Made by a program: the position numbers and the translations under genes. The notes under the pieces were generated by a model. It had not been told where the DNA came from. It did not search any database and was given only the letters and a program-made list of their open reading frames with translations. 64,000 bases of DNA from Pseudomonas hydrolytica (GTDB taxonomy: Bacteria; Pseudomonadota; Gammaproteobacteria; Pseudomonadales; Pseudomonadaceae), in assembly GCF_021495345.1 (NCBI RefSeq), contig NZ_CP099397.1:3720001-3784000 (forward strand), read 5' to 3'. Below, in pieces: positions 56,227-64,000 of the stretch (its first letter is position 1; each line of letters opens with the position of its first letter).

Positions 56227-57114
56227 ATGAGGCCAGAAACCGCAGTCGTCGAGATCAACAGGAAGCACAAGGTTCACACGGAGTTCTACGGCAACCCGGC
56301 AGCAAGCAAGACCGTAATCCTGGTCAACGGCTCCCTGGCCACAACAGCCTCGTTCACCCAGACCGTCAAATACCTGCAACCGCAGTTCAACGTGGTCGCC
56401 TTCGACCTGCCCTACGCCGGCCAGTCGAAACCGTACAACAGCGACTTCACCCCCATCAGCAAGGAAGACGAAGCCGCGATCCTGCTCAAGCTGATCGACC
56501 ACTACGGCGCCAACTACCTGATGTCCTTCTCCTGGGGCGGCGTCGCCTCCATGCTCGCCCTGGCCCAGCGCCCGGCCACCCTGGAACGGGCGGCGATCTG
56601 CTCCTTCTCGCCAATCCTCAACGTGCCGATGCTCGACTACCTGCACAAGGGCCTGCGCTTTCTCAACGCGGTGGATCGCGACAACATCGCCCTGCTGGTC
56701 AACAGCACCATCGGCAAGCACCTGCCATCGCTGTTCAAGCGCTTCAACCACAAGCACGTCAGCACCCTGGACGAGCACGAATACCGGCAGATGTACGCGC
56801 ACATCAAGCAGGTCCTGAGCATGGAAGCGCACTGCGGCAAGGAATGCCTGCAGGCCATCGATATCCCGCTGATATTCGTCAACGGCGACCGCGACGAATA
56901 CACCTCGGTGGAAGACGCCTGCCTGTTCGCCCAGCATATCGAGCACGCCGAATTCGCCGTAATCAACGACGCCGGCCACTTCCTCGACATGGAACACAAG
57001 GCTGCCTGGCTGCAGACCCAGCGCGTGCTGCTGGACTTCTTCAACGCCCCCAGCAAGCGCCTGCAACTGCCGACGCGCGGCGAGCTGCAGGAACTGCAGG
57101 CCATGGCAGTATGA
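56227..57114 (+). CDS. phaG: (R)-3-hydroxyacyl-ACP:CoA transacylase/thioesterase
   Basis: A 295-residue alpha/beta hydrolase. LVNGSLATTASFTQTVKYL, FDLPYAGQSKPYN, the nucleophile elbow SFSWGGVAS (Ser near residue 102), KHLPSLFKRFNHKHVSTLD and NDAGHFLDMEHK (His near residue 258) match P. putida PhaG, including its length. It diverts 3-hydroxyacyl-ACP from fatty-acid synthesis to medium-chain polyhydroxyalkanoate. RhlA, the rhamnolipid enzyme, is the nearest alternative, but the sequence is closer to PhaG. Monocistronic. Confidence 0.9.
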   Translation: MRPETAVVEINRKHKVHTEFYGNPAASKTVILVNGSLATTASFTQTVKYLQPQFNVVAFDLPYAGQSKPYNSDFTPISKEDEAAILLKLIDHYGANYLMSFSWGGVASMLALAQRPATLERAAICSFSPILNVPMLDYLHKGLRFLNAVDRDNIALLVNSTIGKHLPSLFKRFNHKHVSTLDEHEYRQMYAHIKQVLSMEAHCGKECLQAIDIPLIFVNGDRDEYTSVEDACLFAQHIEHAEFAVINDAGHFLDMEHKAAWLQTQRVLLDFFNAPSKRLQLPTRGELQELQAMAV

Positions 57115-57122
57115 GCGGCCTC

Positions 57123-57166
57123 AAGCGCGGAGCGAATGTACCTGTCGCTCTGCTCCGCGCTTCATT
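57123..57166 (+). terminator. Hairpin after phaG
   Basis: AAGCGCGGAGC and GCTCCGCGCTT form an 11-bp stem with an 18-base loop, followed by CATTT. Likely terminator or mRNA 3'-end stabiliser. Confidence 0.7.
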
Positions 57167-57199
57167 TCCGCCGCAGGTTCCGGTATAAAGGCACCCGCT

Positions 57200-57273
57200 G
57201 CGGGTGTCGTATAATGGTAATACCCTAGCTTCCCAAGCTAGAGCCGTGGGTTCGATTCCCATCACCCGCTCCA
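57200..57273 (+). tRNA. tRNA-Gly (anticodon CCC)
   Basis: Acceptor stem GCGGGTG/CACCCGC, D-arm with TAATGGTAAT, anticodon stem CTAGC/GCTAG with loop TTCCCAA, T-arm GTGGGTTCGATTCCCAT, and an encoded CCA end. The loop gives anticodon CCC, which reads GGG codons. Length is 74 with CCA. Confidence 0.97.
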
Positions 57274-57283
57274 GCCAAGCAAA

Positions 57284-57312
57284 AGCCTCGTCATCACTGA
57301 CGGGGCTTTTTC
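57284..57312 (+). terminator. Terminator after tRNA-Gly
   Basis: AGCCTCGTCA, loop TCAC, TGACGGGGCT (one G-T pair), then TTTTTCG. Confidence 0.93.
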
Positions 57313-57520
57313 GTTTCTGGCGTTTGAAGGGCTTGACCGCAAGGGTTCGGGCCGGGAGGGATGGCGCTTTTTTGCGATCACACAAAAAGGCGCTGGAGAG
57401 AAAAATAAATCTGTCCCCTTTTCTCACAAATGAGGCAAGACAAGCCAGCCCATGAGAAAAAACCTATCGAAAGCGCTGTAAGACATCGTCAGAAATACCG
57501 CAGCCAACGAGACCATCATA

Positions 57521-58075
57521 CTAACGGTGCTTGTCCGTTTCCCGCGTTTGTATTCGGTAAATAAGGTGGATGTCCTCTGGCTCCAACCGATACAGCTCCT
57601 CATCCGGTTTAGCACATAGGCTGCAACCGAGTCTTCGATAGAAATCCACCGTGTTCTGCGACGGCGTAGCCGAAACGTAGAGCGCGCTGGCGCCCAGCAG
57701 GCGGGCCTGCGCCGCGGCGCGGCGGAAGAGATGAGCACCGAGGCCGCGGCTGCGGTAAGCATGGCTGATATGGAGAAACTTCAGTTGCAGACAGTCGCCG
57801 TCTGGGCCGAGACGACGCGTGTCGAGTACCACCGCGCCTATCAGGCGTCCCTGATCGTAGAGGCCCAAAAACCATCCACCGCGGTCGAAGCAATCGAGCA
57901 GGATCGGCGTGTAGTGCTCGGCCTCCCCCTGCGGCCAGCCGCGCATGTCGTAAAACTCCGGGCGCAGCACTAGTTGGCCGGCCTCGACGGAATAAAGCTG
58001 TTCGATCACTTCGCTACGGTCTATCTCCCAGAGCTGTGGAATTTCTTCACGGCGCAGCAGGCGCTCTTCGCTCAT
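57521..58075 (-). CDS. GNAT-family N-acetyltransferase
   Basis: A 184-residue protein. The acetyl-CoA-binding region LKFLHISHAYRSRGLGAHLFRRAAAQA (about residues 98-124) has the RxxGxG/A pattern. SATPSQNTVDFYRRLGC is the usual C-terminal GNAT segment. Substrate cannot be told. AAGGAAACCACG precedes the start. It is alone, between the tRNA and the mechanosensitive channel gene. Confidence 0.88.
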   Translation of the reverse strand: MSEERLLRREEIPQLWEIDRSEVIEQLYSVEAGQLVLRPEFYDMRGWPQGEAEHYTPILLDCFDRGGWFLGLYDQGRLIGAVVLDTRRLGPDGDCLQLKFLHISHAYRSRGLGAHLFRRAAAQARLLGASALYVSATPSQNTVDFYRRLGCSLCAKPDEELYRLEPEDIHLIYRIQTRETDKHR

Positions 58076-58291
58076 CGTGGTTTCCTTGCAGGGGTATACC
58101 CTCGGTGGTAGCTGGAGCCGGTACGGTCCTACATGACGTCAAAGCCGGCCAGGCCCTGAGCTTCATGGGGAATGCTGCAGGCCCAGGTGAAGAATGACTC
58201 AGCACCTCCAACCAAAGCCACTCGTTCCCCGGAACTTCTGCCCACCAACGCCACCAGAAACCTATATGTCCTTTTCTGGAGGCCCCTGGCG

Positions 58292-59422
58292 ATGGAACAG
58301 TGGAATATCTGGCTTGACCGCGATCTCTGGCTCAACGTGGCAATCGTGGTAGTGGCCACCGCGCTGATCTACAGCGTGCTGCGCACCCTGGTCAGCACCC
58401 TGCACAAGCGATTGATGGCCTGGTCGAAGGAACAGGACGGCAGTTGGCCGCACTTCGTGGCGGTGGTGATCGGCCGTACCAGCCGCCTGTTGCTGCTGGC
58501 CTTTTCCCTGTTGCTGGCGTTGCGCCTGCCGGAGCTGCCCGGCAGTTGGCAGAGCGCGTTGAGCCATACCTGGTTCGTCGCCCTGGCCTTGCAGGTGGCG
58601 CTGTGGGTGGATACCGGCGTGCGCCTGTGGTCGCGCAGCCTGGTGATGAAGAAAGGCGGCACCTACAACCCGGTGATGACCACCATCATCAGCATCATGA
58701 TCCTGATCGTGGTGTGGTCGGTGATGCTGCTGTCGATCCTGGCCAACCTGGGGGTGGATATCACCGCGCTGGTGGCCAGCCTGGGTGTTGGCGGTATCGC
58801 CGTGGCGCTGGCGGTGCAGACGGTGCTCAGCGACGTGTTCGCCTCGCTGTCGATCGGCGTCGACAAGCCCTTCGAGATCGGCGACTTCGTGGTGTTCGGC
58901 GAGGTGGCCGGGACCATCGAGCATATCGGCCTGAAGACCACGCGCATCCGCAGCCTCAGCGGTGAACAGGTGGTGTGCGCCAATGCCGACCTGCTGCGGC
59001 AGGTGGTGCGCAACTACAAGCGCATGAATACCCGACGCATCGTCTTCAAGTTCGGCATCAACTACGACACGCCCAGCGACAAGGTGCGTCAGGTGGCCGA
59101 GAAGGTCGGCGACATCATCCGCGCCACGCCCAAGGCCAGGTTCGACCGCGCGCACTTTCTCGGCTTCGATGAAAGCCAGCTGACCTTCGAGGTGGTGTAT
59201 ATCGTGCTGACCTCGGACTACAACCAGTACATGGACATCCAGCAGGAGATCAACCTGCAACTGCTCGATGCCCTGCGCGAACTGGATGTGCGCTTCGCCC
59301 TGCCGCGTCGCGACCTGCGCCTGGTGGGCGAGAAGATGCCGGTACTCAAGGTCGCCGGCCTGCCGCAGCAGTTGGAAAACGAGGGCAGCGACTCGGATCA
59401 GCGCCTGCCGAGGTTCAGCTAG
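58292..59422 (+). CDS. MscS-family mechanosensitive channel
   Basis: A 376-residue membrane protein. About four hydrophobic segments fill residues 14-170. The pore helix and beta domain follow: LGVDITALVASLGVGGIAVALAVQTVLSDVFASLSIGVDKPFEIGDFV. I start it at ATG 58292 with GGAGG ten bases upstream; the frame is open to 58172 without conserved sequence. Predicted to release solutes on osmotic downshock. Confidence 0.9.
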   Translation: MEQWNIWLDRDLWLNVAIVVVATALIYSVLRTLVSTLHKRLMAWSKEQDGSWPHFVAVVIGRTSRLLLLAFSLLLALRLPELPGSWQSALSHTWFVALALQVALWVDTGVRLWSRSLVMKKGGTYNPVMTTIISIMILIVVWSVMLLSILANLGVDITALVASLGVGGIAVALAVQTVLSDVFASLSIGVDKPFEIGDFVVFGEVAGTIEHIGLKTTRIRSLSGEQVVCANADLLRQVVRNYKRMNTRRIVFKFGINYDTPSDKVRQVAEKVGDIIRATPKARFDRAHFLGFDESQLTFEVVYIVLTSDYNQYMDIQQEINLQLLDALRELDVRFALPRRDLRLVGEKMPVLKVAGLPQQLENEGSDSDQRLPRFS

Positions 59423-59528
59423 GCGCTGGCCACGGATCTGCTCGATCCGTGCAACAGACCTGCCACCCGGGTGCTGTATATCACCGCGCGAGGCAACCTT
59501 AGAGTGGGGCGCCCAGGAGACCCCGACC

Positions 59529-60182
59529 ATGGCGCCCCACTCTTTCGAACTGCAGTATTTCTTCGACCCGCTGTGTGGCTGGTGCTATGCCAGCGCCCCC
59601 GCGCTGGCAGGTTTGGCCGAGCGCCATGGCGCCGCGCTGCGCATGATGCCGGTGGGCCTGTTCATGCAACCACGCCCGGTGGCGGCCATCGCCGAGCATG
59701 CCTGGCACAACGACCAGCGCATCGTCGCGTTGACCGGGCAGCGCTTTACCGAGGCTTATCGCAGCCGGGTGCTGCTGGCAGCGGATGGCGTGTTCGACTC
59801 CACCCCGCTGACCCGCGCGCTGGTGGCACTGGGCGCACTGGACACGGCACTGGAGCCACAGCTGCTGCATGTGGCGCAGCTCGCCCGTTACGTCGACGGG
59901 ATGGATACCTGCACGGTCGATGCCGTCAGCCGCATTACCGCCGATGTCGCGGCCAGCGCCGGCCACGGGCTCGATGCCGATGAACTGGCCGCTCGCCTGC
60001 GCGATGACCGCGTGCTGGCCGAGAATACGGCCCGCCGCGTCGCCGCTGCGCGGCAAGCGATGCCGGCCGGCGGTGTGCCACAGCTGCTGTTGCGGGCTGA
60101 CGGGGTAAATCAGGTGATCGCTGGGCAGGACCTCTACACAGGCCCGCAACGGCTGCTCGCGCGGATCGTTTCCCTGCTCTGA
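59529..60182 (+). CDS. DsbA-fold thiol oxidoreductase-like protein
   Basis: A 217-residue cytoplasmic protein without signal peptide. The N-terminal FFDPLCGWCYASAPAL carries CGWC, and the cis-Pro is in GGVPQLLL (about residue 185). This is the FrnE/DsbA-like group often annotated as protein-disulfide isomerase. Substrate unknown. It starts just after the channel gene with its own ribosome-binding site region GAGACC. Confidence 0.85.
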   Translation: MAPHSFELQYFFDPLCGWCYASAPALAGLAERHGAALRMMPVGLFMQPRPVAAIAEHAWHNDQRIVALTGQRFTEAYRSRVLLAADGVFDSTPLTRALVALGALDTALEPQLLHVAQLARYVDGMDTCTVDAVSRITADVAASAGHGLDADELAARLRDDRVLAENTARRVAAARQAMPAGGVPQLLLRADGVNQVIAGQDLYTGPQRLLARIVSLL

Positions 60183-60323
60183 GCGCCCCGATGGCGCTTC
60201 ATGCTGGCCCGACCGACCCACCATCGAAACAGCCCATAAGGCCTCTGGCCATCATATAAATTATTGATAAAACTGGACTTTTTACCTTCACAGCGGCGAT
60301 GACCACGGCTAATCTGCCGCCCC

Positions 60324-61022
60324 ATGATTCGACGTCTACTGCCCCTGCTCTGCTGTTTCACAGCCCTTTCCCTGCACGCCGCACCCGCCACTTTCGCCGA
60401 GGCCAAGCGCCTGGCCTGGCCGCTGTACGCCAAGCAGTCCACCGAGTTCTATTGCGGCTGCAAGTACAGCGGCAAGCGGGTCGATCTGCGCTCCTGTGGT
60501 TACACACCCCGCAAGAACGCCAATCGCGCCCAGCGCATCGAGTGGGAACATATCGTCCCGGCCTGGGTGATCGGCCATCAGCGCCAGTGCTGGCAGAAAG
60601 GCGGCCGCAAGAACTGCGCGGCCAACGATGCGCAGTTCCGCAAGGCCGAGGCCGACCTGCACAACCTGGTGCCGAGCATCGGCGAGGTGAACGGCGACCG
60701 CAGCAACTACAGCTTCGCCTGGCTGCCGCAGAAACCGCATCAGTACGGGCAATGCGAGACGGTGGTGGACTTCAAGGCGCGCAAGGTGATGCCGCGTCCG
60801 GCCATCCGCGGGATGATCGCGCGCACCTACTTCTACATGTCCGACCGCTACCAACTGCGCCTGTCGAAGCAGGATCGCCAGCTCTACGAAGCCTGGAGCA
60901 AGGCCTACCCGGTCAAACCCTGGGAGCAGCAGCGCAACCAGCAGGTGGCCTGCGTGATGGGCTGGGGCAATCCGTACGTGAGCAAGGTGGATATGAGCCG
61001 GTGCGCGCGGGGGCGTGGCTAA
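60324..61022 (+). CDS. endA: Endonuclease I (secreted/periplasmic nuclease)
   Basis: A 232-residue exported protein with a signal peptide ending near LHAAPATF. The His-Me finger site is RIEWEHIVPAWVIG (about residue 72), with CQRQCWQ-type Cys pairs likely disulfide-bonded and NLVPSIGEVNGDRSNY holding metal ligands. The order matches the EndA/Vvn family. An A/T-rich promoter region lies upstream (60255-60285). Confidence 0.93.
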   Translation: MIRRLLPLLCCFTALSLHAAPATFAEAKRLAWPLYAKQSTEFYCGCKYSGKRVDLRSCGYTPRKNANRAQRIEWEHIVPAWVIGHQRQCWQKGGRKNCAANDAQFRKAEADLHNLVPSIGEVNGDRSNYSFAWLPQKPHQYGQCETVVDFKARKVMPRPAIRGMIARTYFYMSDRYQLRLSKQDRQLYEAWSKAYPVKPWEQQRNQQVACVMGWGNPYVSKVDMSRCARGRG

Positions 61023-61313
61023 CGCAGGGAGCGCCGTGCGCAGCGCATTTCACCCGATATTCCACGATCGCCACCGAATCGCTGAGAGCAGGTGCCCATG
61101 GCGCACCCTACGGCAGCAGGTCCCGATAGCGCGCGAGATCGGCGGGGAAAAGAGGCCCGTAGGGTGCGCCGTGCGCACCGACCAAAACGGCAATTGCAGG
61201 AGTTGGCCAGCGATCATGGGTCGCGGCTAGAGCCCCTGCCACAGCCTAGGTGCCGGTAGCGGGAAGGGTGTTCGCCGGCAACCGTGGGTCGGTGCGCGCG
61301 GCGCACCCTACGA
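61023..61313. repeat. GTAGGGTGCGC-family palindromic arms after endA
   Basis: Scattered arms GGTGCCCATGGCGCACCCTACG (near 61090), GTAGGGTGCGCCGTGCGCACC (near 61158) and GGTGCGCGCGGCGCACCCTACG (near 61290). The last reaches the 3' end of the convergent small gene. No coding sense is visible between 61023 and 61307. Confidence 0.75.
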
Positions 61314-61514
61314 AGAGCTCGTCAACCGCTGCAGCTCGCGCCGCACCATGTTGGCGAACTCCGGCGGGCTGAGCTGGTACAGCTCCTGCGCCACCCAGGG
61401 CAGCCAGCGCTCCTGCAGCTCGGCCCTGCGCGCCAGCAGGCGCTGGGCCTCGGCGTCGGCGCGGGCCTGGTGCTCGCGGTGGTAGTCGGCGCGGCTCGGT
61501 TTTTCTGTGCTCAC
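61308..61514 (-). CDS. 68-residue charged hypothetical protein
   Basis: Starts at GTG 61514 with AAGGG seven bases upstream. It reads VSTEKPSRADYHREHQARAD and continues Arg/Glu/Ala-rich, ending LSPPEFANMVRRELQRLTSSS-like, so it is mostly helical and soluble. It is divergent from the TyrR-type regulator with a 73-base gap. I do not recognise it. The frame is open upstream, but that part overlaps the regulator gene. Confidence 0.6.
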   Translation of the reverse strand: MSTEKPSRADYHREHQARADAEAQRLLARRAELQERWLPWVAQELYQLSPPEFANMVRRELQRLTSSS

Positions 61515-61587
61515 GGTGTTGCCCTTTTCCTCATGCGCGGCGGAGCAGGCATAATCGCCGCCTGTTCGCCCATTTCGACCGTCATCA

Positions 61588-63108
61588 ATGCGCATCCACG
61601 TCAGTTTCATCGACCGCGTCGGCATCACCCAGGAAGTCCTGGCGCTGCTTGGCGGGCGCAATCTGAACCTCGATGCGGTGGAGATGGTACCGCCAAACGT
61701 CTACATCGACGCACCGACCCTGAGCGCCGCGGTGCTCGAGGAGCTGCGCGGCGCGCTGCTGCAGGTGCATGGCGTGCAGAGCGTGGAGGTGGTGGACATT
61801 CTGCCCGGCCAGCGTCGCCGCCTGCAGCTCGATGCCCTGCTCGCGGCCATGCCCGACCCGGTGCTGGCGGTGGATGACCGCGCCACCGTGCTGCTGGCCA
61901 ACCCGGCGCTGGTGGAGCTGTGCGGTCGCACGCCCGAAGGCCTGAGCATCGCCGCGCTGTTCGCCGATGACGCACTGCAGCAATCGCTGCTCGCCGCCGG
62001 TTTCCACCAGCCGCTGCGCGAGGTGCATTTCGCCGGCCAGCCGCTGCTGCTCGATGCCCAGCCGATCACCGAAGACGGACGCCTGACCGGCGGCCTGCTC
62101 ACCCTGTATGCACCAAGCCGCATGGGTCAGCGCCTGGCCGCCCTGCATCATGATCATGCAGAGGGCTTCGACTCGCTGCTCGGCGAGTCCGCTCCGATTC
62201 GTGCGCTCAAGGCCCGCGCCCTGCGCGTGGCGTCGCTCGACGCACCGCTCTTGATCCATGGCGAAACCGGTACCGGCAAGGAGCTGGTGGCACGCGCCTG
62301 TCATACCGTCAGCGTGCGCCGCAATGCGCCCTTCCTCGCCCTGAACTGCGCCGCGCTGCCGGAGAACCTGGCCGAGAGCGAACTGTTCGGCTACGCCCCC
62401 GGCGCCTTTACCGGCGCCCAGCGCGGCGGCAAGCCGGGGCTGCTGGAGCTGGCCAACCAGGGCACGGTGTTTCTCGACGAAATCGGCGAAATGTCGCCCT
62501 ATCTGCAGGCCAAGTTGCTGCGCTTTTTGAGCGACGGCAGCTTCCGCCGCGTCGGTGGTGACCGCGAGGTGAAGGTGGACGTGCGTATCCTCAGCGCCAC
62601 CCACCGCGATCTGGAAAAGATGGTGGCCGAAGGCAGCTTCCGCGAAGACCTGTTCTACCGCCTCAACGTGCTCAATCTGGAAGTGCCGCCGCTGCGCGAG
62701 CGCGGCCAGGACATCCTGCTGCTGGCCCAGCACTTCATGGCCCAGGCCTGCGCGCAGATCCAGCGCCTGCCCTGCCGCCTGGCGCCGACCACCTTCCCCG
62801 CCCTGCTGGCCGGGCGTTGGCCGGGCAACGTGCGCCAGTTGCAGAACGTGATCTTCCGCGCTGCCGCGATCTGCGACAGCAACTGGGTGGAGATGGACGA
62901 TCTGGATATCGCCGGCACCGAAGTGGCGCCGAAGGTCGAAGGAGAAGTCGCCAGCCTGGAACAGGCCATGGACGAGTACGAGAAGGCGCTACTGGAAAAG
63001 CTCTACGACAGCCACCCCTCCAGCCGCCAGCTGGCCGCACGCCTGGGCACCTCGCATACCGCCATCGCCAAGCGCCTGCGCAAGTACGGGATACCGGGCA
63101 AGCATTAA
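61588..63108 (+). CDS. TyrR-family sigma-54 enhancer-binding regulator (GcsR-like)
   Basis: A 506-residue activator. An ACT domain (MRIHVSFIDRVGITQEVLALL, about 1-75) is followed by a PAS domain (about 78-190) and an AAA+ domain with Walker A GETGTGKE, GAFTGA and Walker B GTVFLDEIGEM. A TyrR-type C-terminal helix-turn-helix ends the protein (SSRQLAARLGTSHTAIAKRLRKYGI). The intact GAFTGA means it can work with sigma-54. The N-terminus resembles my memory of GcsR, the glycine-responsive activator of P. aeruginosa, more than PhhR. No obvious target gene is adjacent. Confidence 0.88.
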   Translation: MRIHVSFIDRVGITQEVLALLGGRNLNLDAVEMVPPNVYIDAPTLSAAVLEELRGALLQVHGVQSVEVVDILPGQRRRLQLDALLAAMPDPVLAVDDRATVLLANPALVELCGRTPEGLSIAALFADDALQQSLLAAGFHQPLREVHFAGQPLLLDAQPITEDGRLTGGLLTLYAPSRMGQRLAALHHDHAEGFDSLLGESAPIRALKARALRVASLDAPLLIHGETGTGKELVARACHTVSVRRNAPFLALNCAALPENLAESELFGYAPGAFTGAQRGGKPGLLELANQGTVFLDEIGEMSPYLQAKLLRFLSDGSFRRVGGDREVKVDVRILSATHRDLEKMVAEGSFREDLFYRLNVLNLEVPPLRERGQDILLLAQHFMAQACAQIQRLPCRLAPTTFPALLAGRWPGNVRQLQNVIFRAAAICDSNWVEMDDLDIAGTEVAPKVEGEVASLEQAMDEYEKALLEKLYDSHPSSRQLAARLGTSHTAIAKRLRKYGIPGKH

Positions 63109-63137
63109 GGCCAGGCTTAACAAGCGGACCACTCGCC

Positions 63138-63306
63138 CTTGTAGGGTGGGTTAGGCGCCTGTCGCAAATACTTAGGCCCCCGAAGGTCCCGATGCGCCGT
63201 AACCCACCATCGGCGCAACGCGGAAGATCGCCCGCTGGGTTACGCGGCGCACCACGACCGCAGTGCCTGAGAACTCACCTATTGGCGCCGCTAACCCACC
63301 CTACGG
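63138..63306. repeat. GTAGGGTGGGTTA inverted repeat region
   Basis: Left arm GTAGGGTGGGTTAGGCGC and right arm GGCGCCGCTAACCCACCCTAC are inverted copies; between them are GCCGTAACCCACCATCGGCGC and GCTGGGTTACGCGGCGC. It can fold into a long cruciform between two convergent genes. No gene is visible. Confidence 0.8.
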
Positions 63307-63320
63307 CTTTCGGTGTTGAG

Positions 63321-63872
63321 TCAGATCGGCGTGGTGCTGGTCGGCACCTTGATCACCCCACAGGCCACACGCGCCCCGCCACCGCCCAGCGGCTGCGGAT
63401 GATCGGCGTGGTTGTCGCCGCCAGCGTGAATCATCAGCGAACGGTTGTGCAGGTCTTGCAGGCTCTTGAGCCGTGGCGCCAGCACCGGCTGGCTGGCCTT
63501 GCCGTCCTCGGTCACCAGCAGTGCGGGCAGGTCGCCCAGGTGGGCATTGTCTTCCCAGGGGAAGCCATGGCGGCCGGCATTCTGCGGGTCCCAGTGGCCA
63601 CCTGCTGCGCCGGCCGGCGTCAGCTTGCCATCCACCTCCGCGGCGTTGCAGTTGGGCTCGGTGTGCACGTGAAAGCCATGCACGCCAGGTTCCAGCCCCT
63701 GCAGATCAGGGGTGAATACCAGCCCGTAGGCCGACTGGCTGATGGTCACGGTGCCGATGGATGCGCCAGTACCTTTCTCCGTGGCCTGCTCCAGCGTCAC
63801 GGTAACCGTCTCGCTGGCCTGCAGACTGGTGGCGCCAAACAGCGCGAATGCCAGGGGAATCAGGGGTTTCAT
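63321..63872 (-). CDS. sodC: Periplasmic Cu/Zn superoxide dismutase
   Basis: A 183-residue exported protein with a signal peptide ending near SLQASETV. Copper ligands are in [13 protein letters not shown] and [13 protein letters not shown]; the zinc-site region is [26 protein letters not shown]. The Cys pair (NCNAA, VACGVI) forms the usual disulfide. It removes superoxide in the periplasm. AAGGAGAT precedes the start. The 128 bases upstream to the window end hold no gene that I can see. Confidence 0.95.
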   Translation of the reverse strand: MKPLIPLAFALFGATSLQASETVTVTLEQATEKGTGASIGTVTISQSAYGLVFTPDLQGLEPGVHGFHVHTEPNCNAAEVDGKLTPAGAAGGHWDPQNAGRHGFPWEDNAHLGDLPALLVTEDGKASQPVLAPRLKSLQDLHNRSLMIHAGGDNHADHPQPLGGGGARVACGVIKVPTSTTPI

Positions 63873-64000
63873 GTCGATCTATCTCCTTGTCGATGAAGCC
63901 TCCCAGTTACCGACCTTCGATCCTCTGAGCGGTTCCAGCCATATGCTGTATCGATATCGATCCACCGTAACGATTTAGCAACAAAGACCTGCAAGCCGCG

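Overview
The window is a high-GC chromosomal segment from a Pseudomonas, most likely the P. mendocina/oleovorans (Ectopseudomonas) group. This rests on gene order that I know from P. aeruginosa (dcd, apbC, metG; rnfABCDGE followed by nth; gloA, argG, motY, pyrC, rnt, bfd), on phaG, mmsR/mmsA/mmsB and braCDEFG, and on several families of Pseudomonas-type intergenic palindromes. It is almost entirely coding, with compact operons. I saw no phage, no integron, no complete insertion sequence and no CRISPR array.

Layout. 1-18.7 kb is housekeeping: the start of dcd, a cold-shock protein, apbC, metG, the six-gene Rnf electron-transport operon, nth, a GAF-GGDEF protein, gloA, argG, motY, pyrC-rnt and an apparently Fur-controlled bfd. 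19-23.9 kb is the branched-chain amino-acid ABC transporter braCDEFG. 24-27.2 kb holds a lipoprotein, ung, an HDOD protein and a thioesterase, followed by a MITE-like element. 27.3-36.4 kb is a complete valine catabolic cluster: mmsR divergent from mmsA, an orphan periplasmic binding protein, acyl-CoA dehydrogenase, enoyl-CoA hydratase, 3-hydroxyisobutyryl-CoA hydrolase, a PEP-mutase/isocitrate-lyase family protein and mmsB. 36.4-40.8 kb holds a tandem palindromic repeat array, an alkyl-sulfatase-type enzyme with a divergent LysR regulator, and three small lipoproteins.

40.9-53.3 kb is the most interesting part: a guanidine-utilisation locus under layered control. Three guanidine-I (ykkC) riboswitches precede (1) a periplasmic binding protein, (2) an ABC permease plus ATPase, and (3) a paralogous binding protein followed by two DUF1989-type proteins (the carboxyguanidine deiminase pair) and a urea/guanidine carboxylase. 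Each riboswitch has a sigma-54-like promoter (TGGCACG-N4-TCGCT) upstream. On the opposite strand, between units 2 and 3, a guanidine-II (mini-ykkC) riboswitch precedes an Fe(II)/2-oxoglutarate dioxygenase translationally coupled to a protein I cannot assign. The likely logic is nitrogen-limitation control of transcription plus guanidine sensing in the leader RNAs, import by the ABC system, carboxylation and deimination of guanidine, and a dioxygenase that may release guanidine from, or modify, a guanidino compound. No allophanate hydrolase gene is in the window. The carboxylase gene has been invaded in frame by REP-type palindromes.

53.4-64 kb holds a Cache-GGDEF protein, a CWC-type small protein, an RsuA-type pseudouridine synthase, phaG, a tRNA-Gly(CCC), a GNAT acetyltransferase, an MscS-type channel, a DsbA-fold protein, endonuclease I, a TyrR/GcsR-type sigma-54 activator and a Cu/Zn superoxide dismutase. 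Repeats (pyrimidine/purine hairpins, REP palindromes, GTAGGGTGCGC palindromes) occupy most longer gaps.
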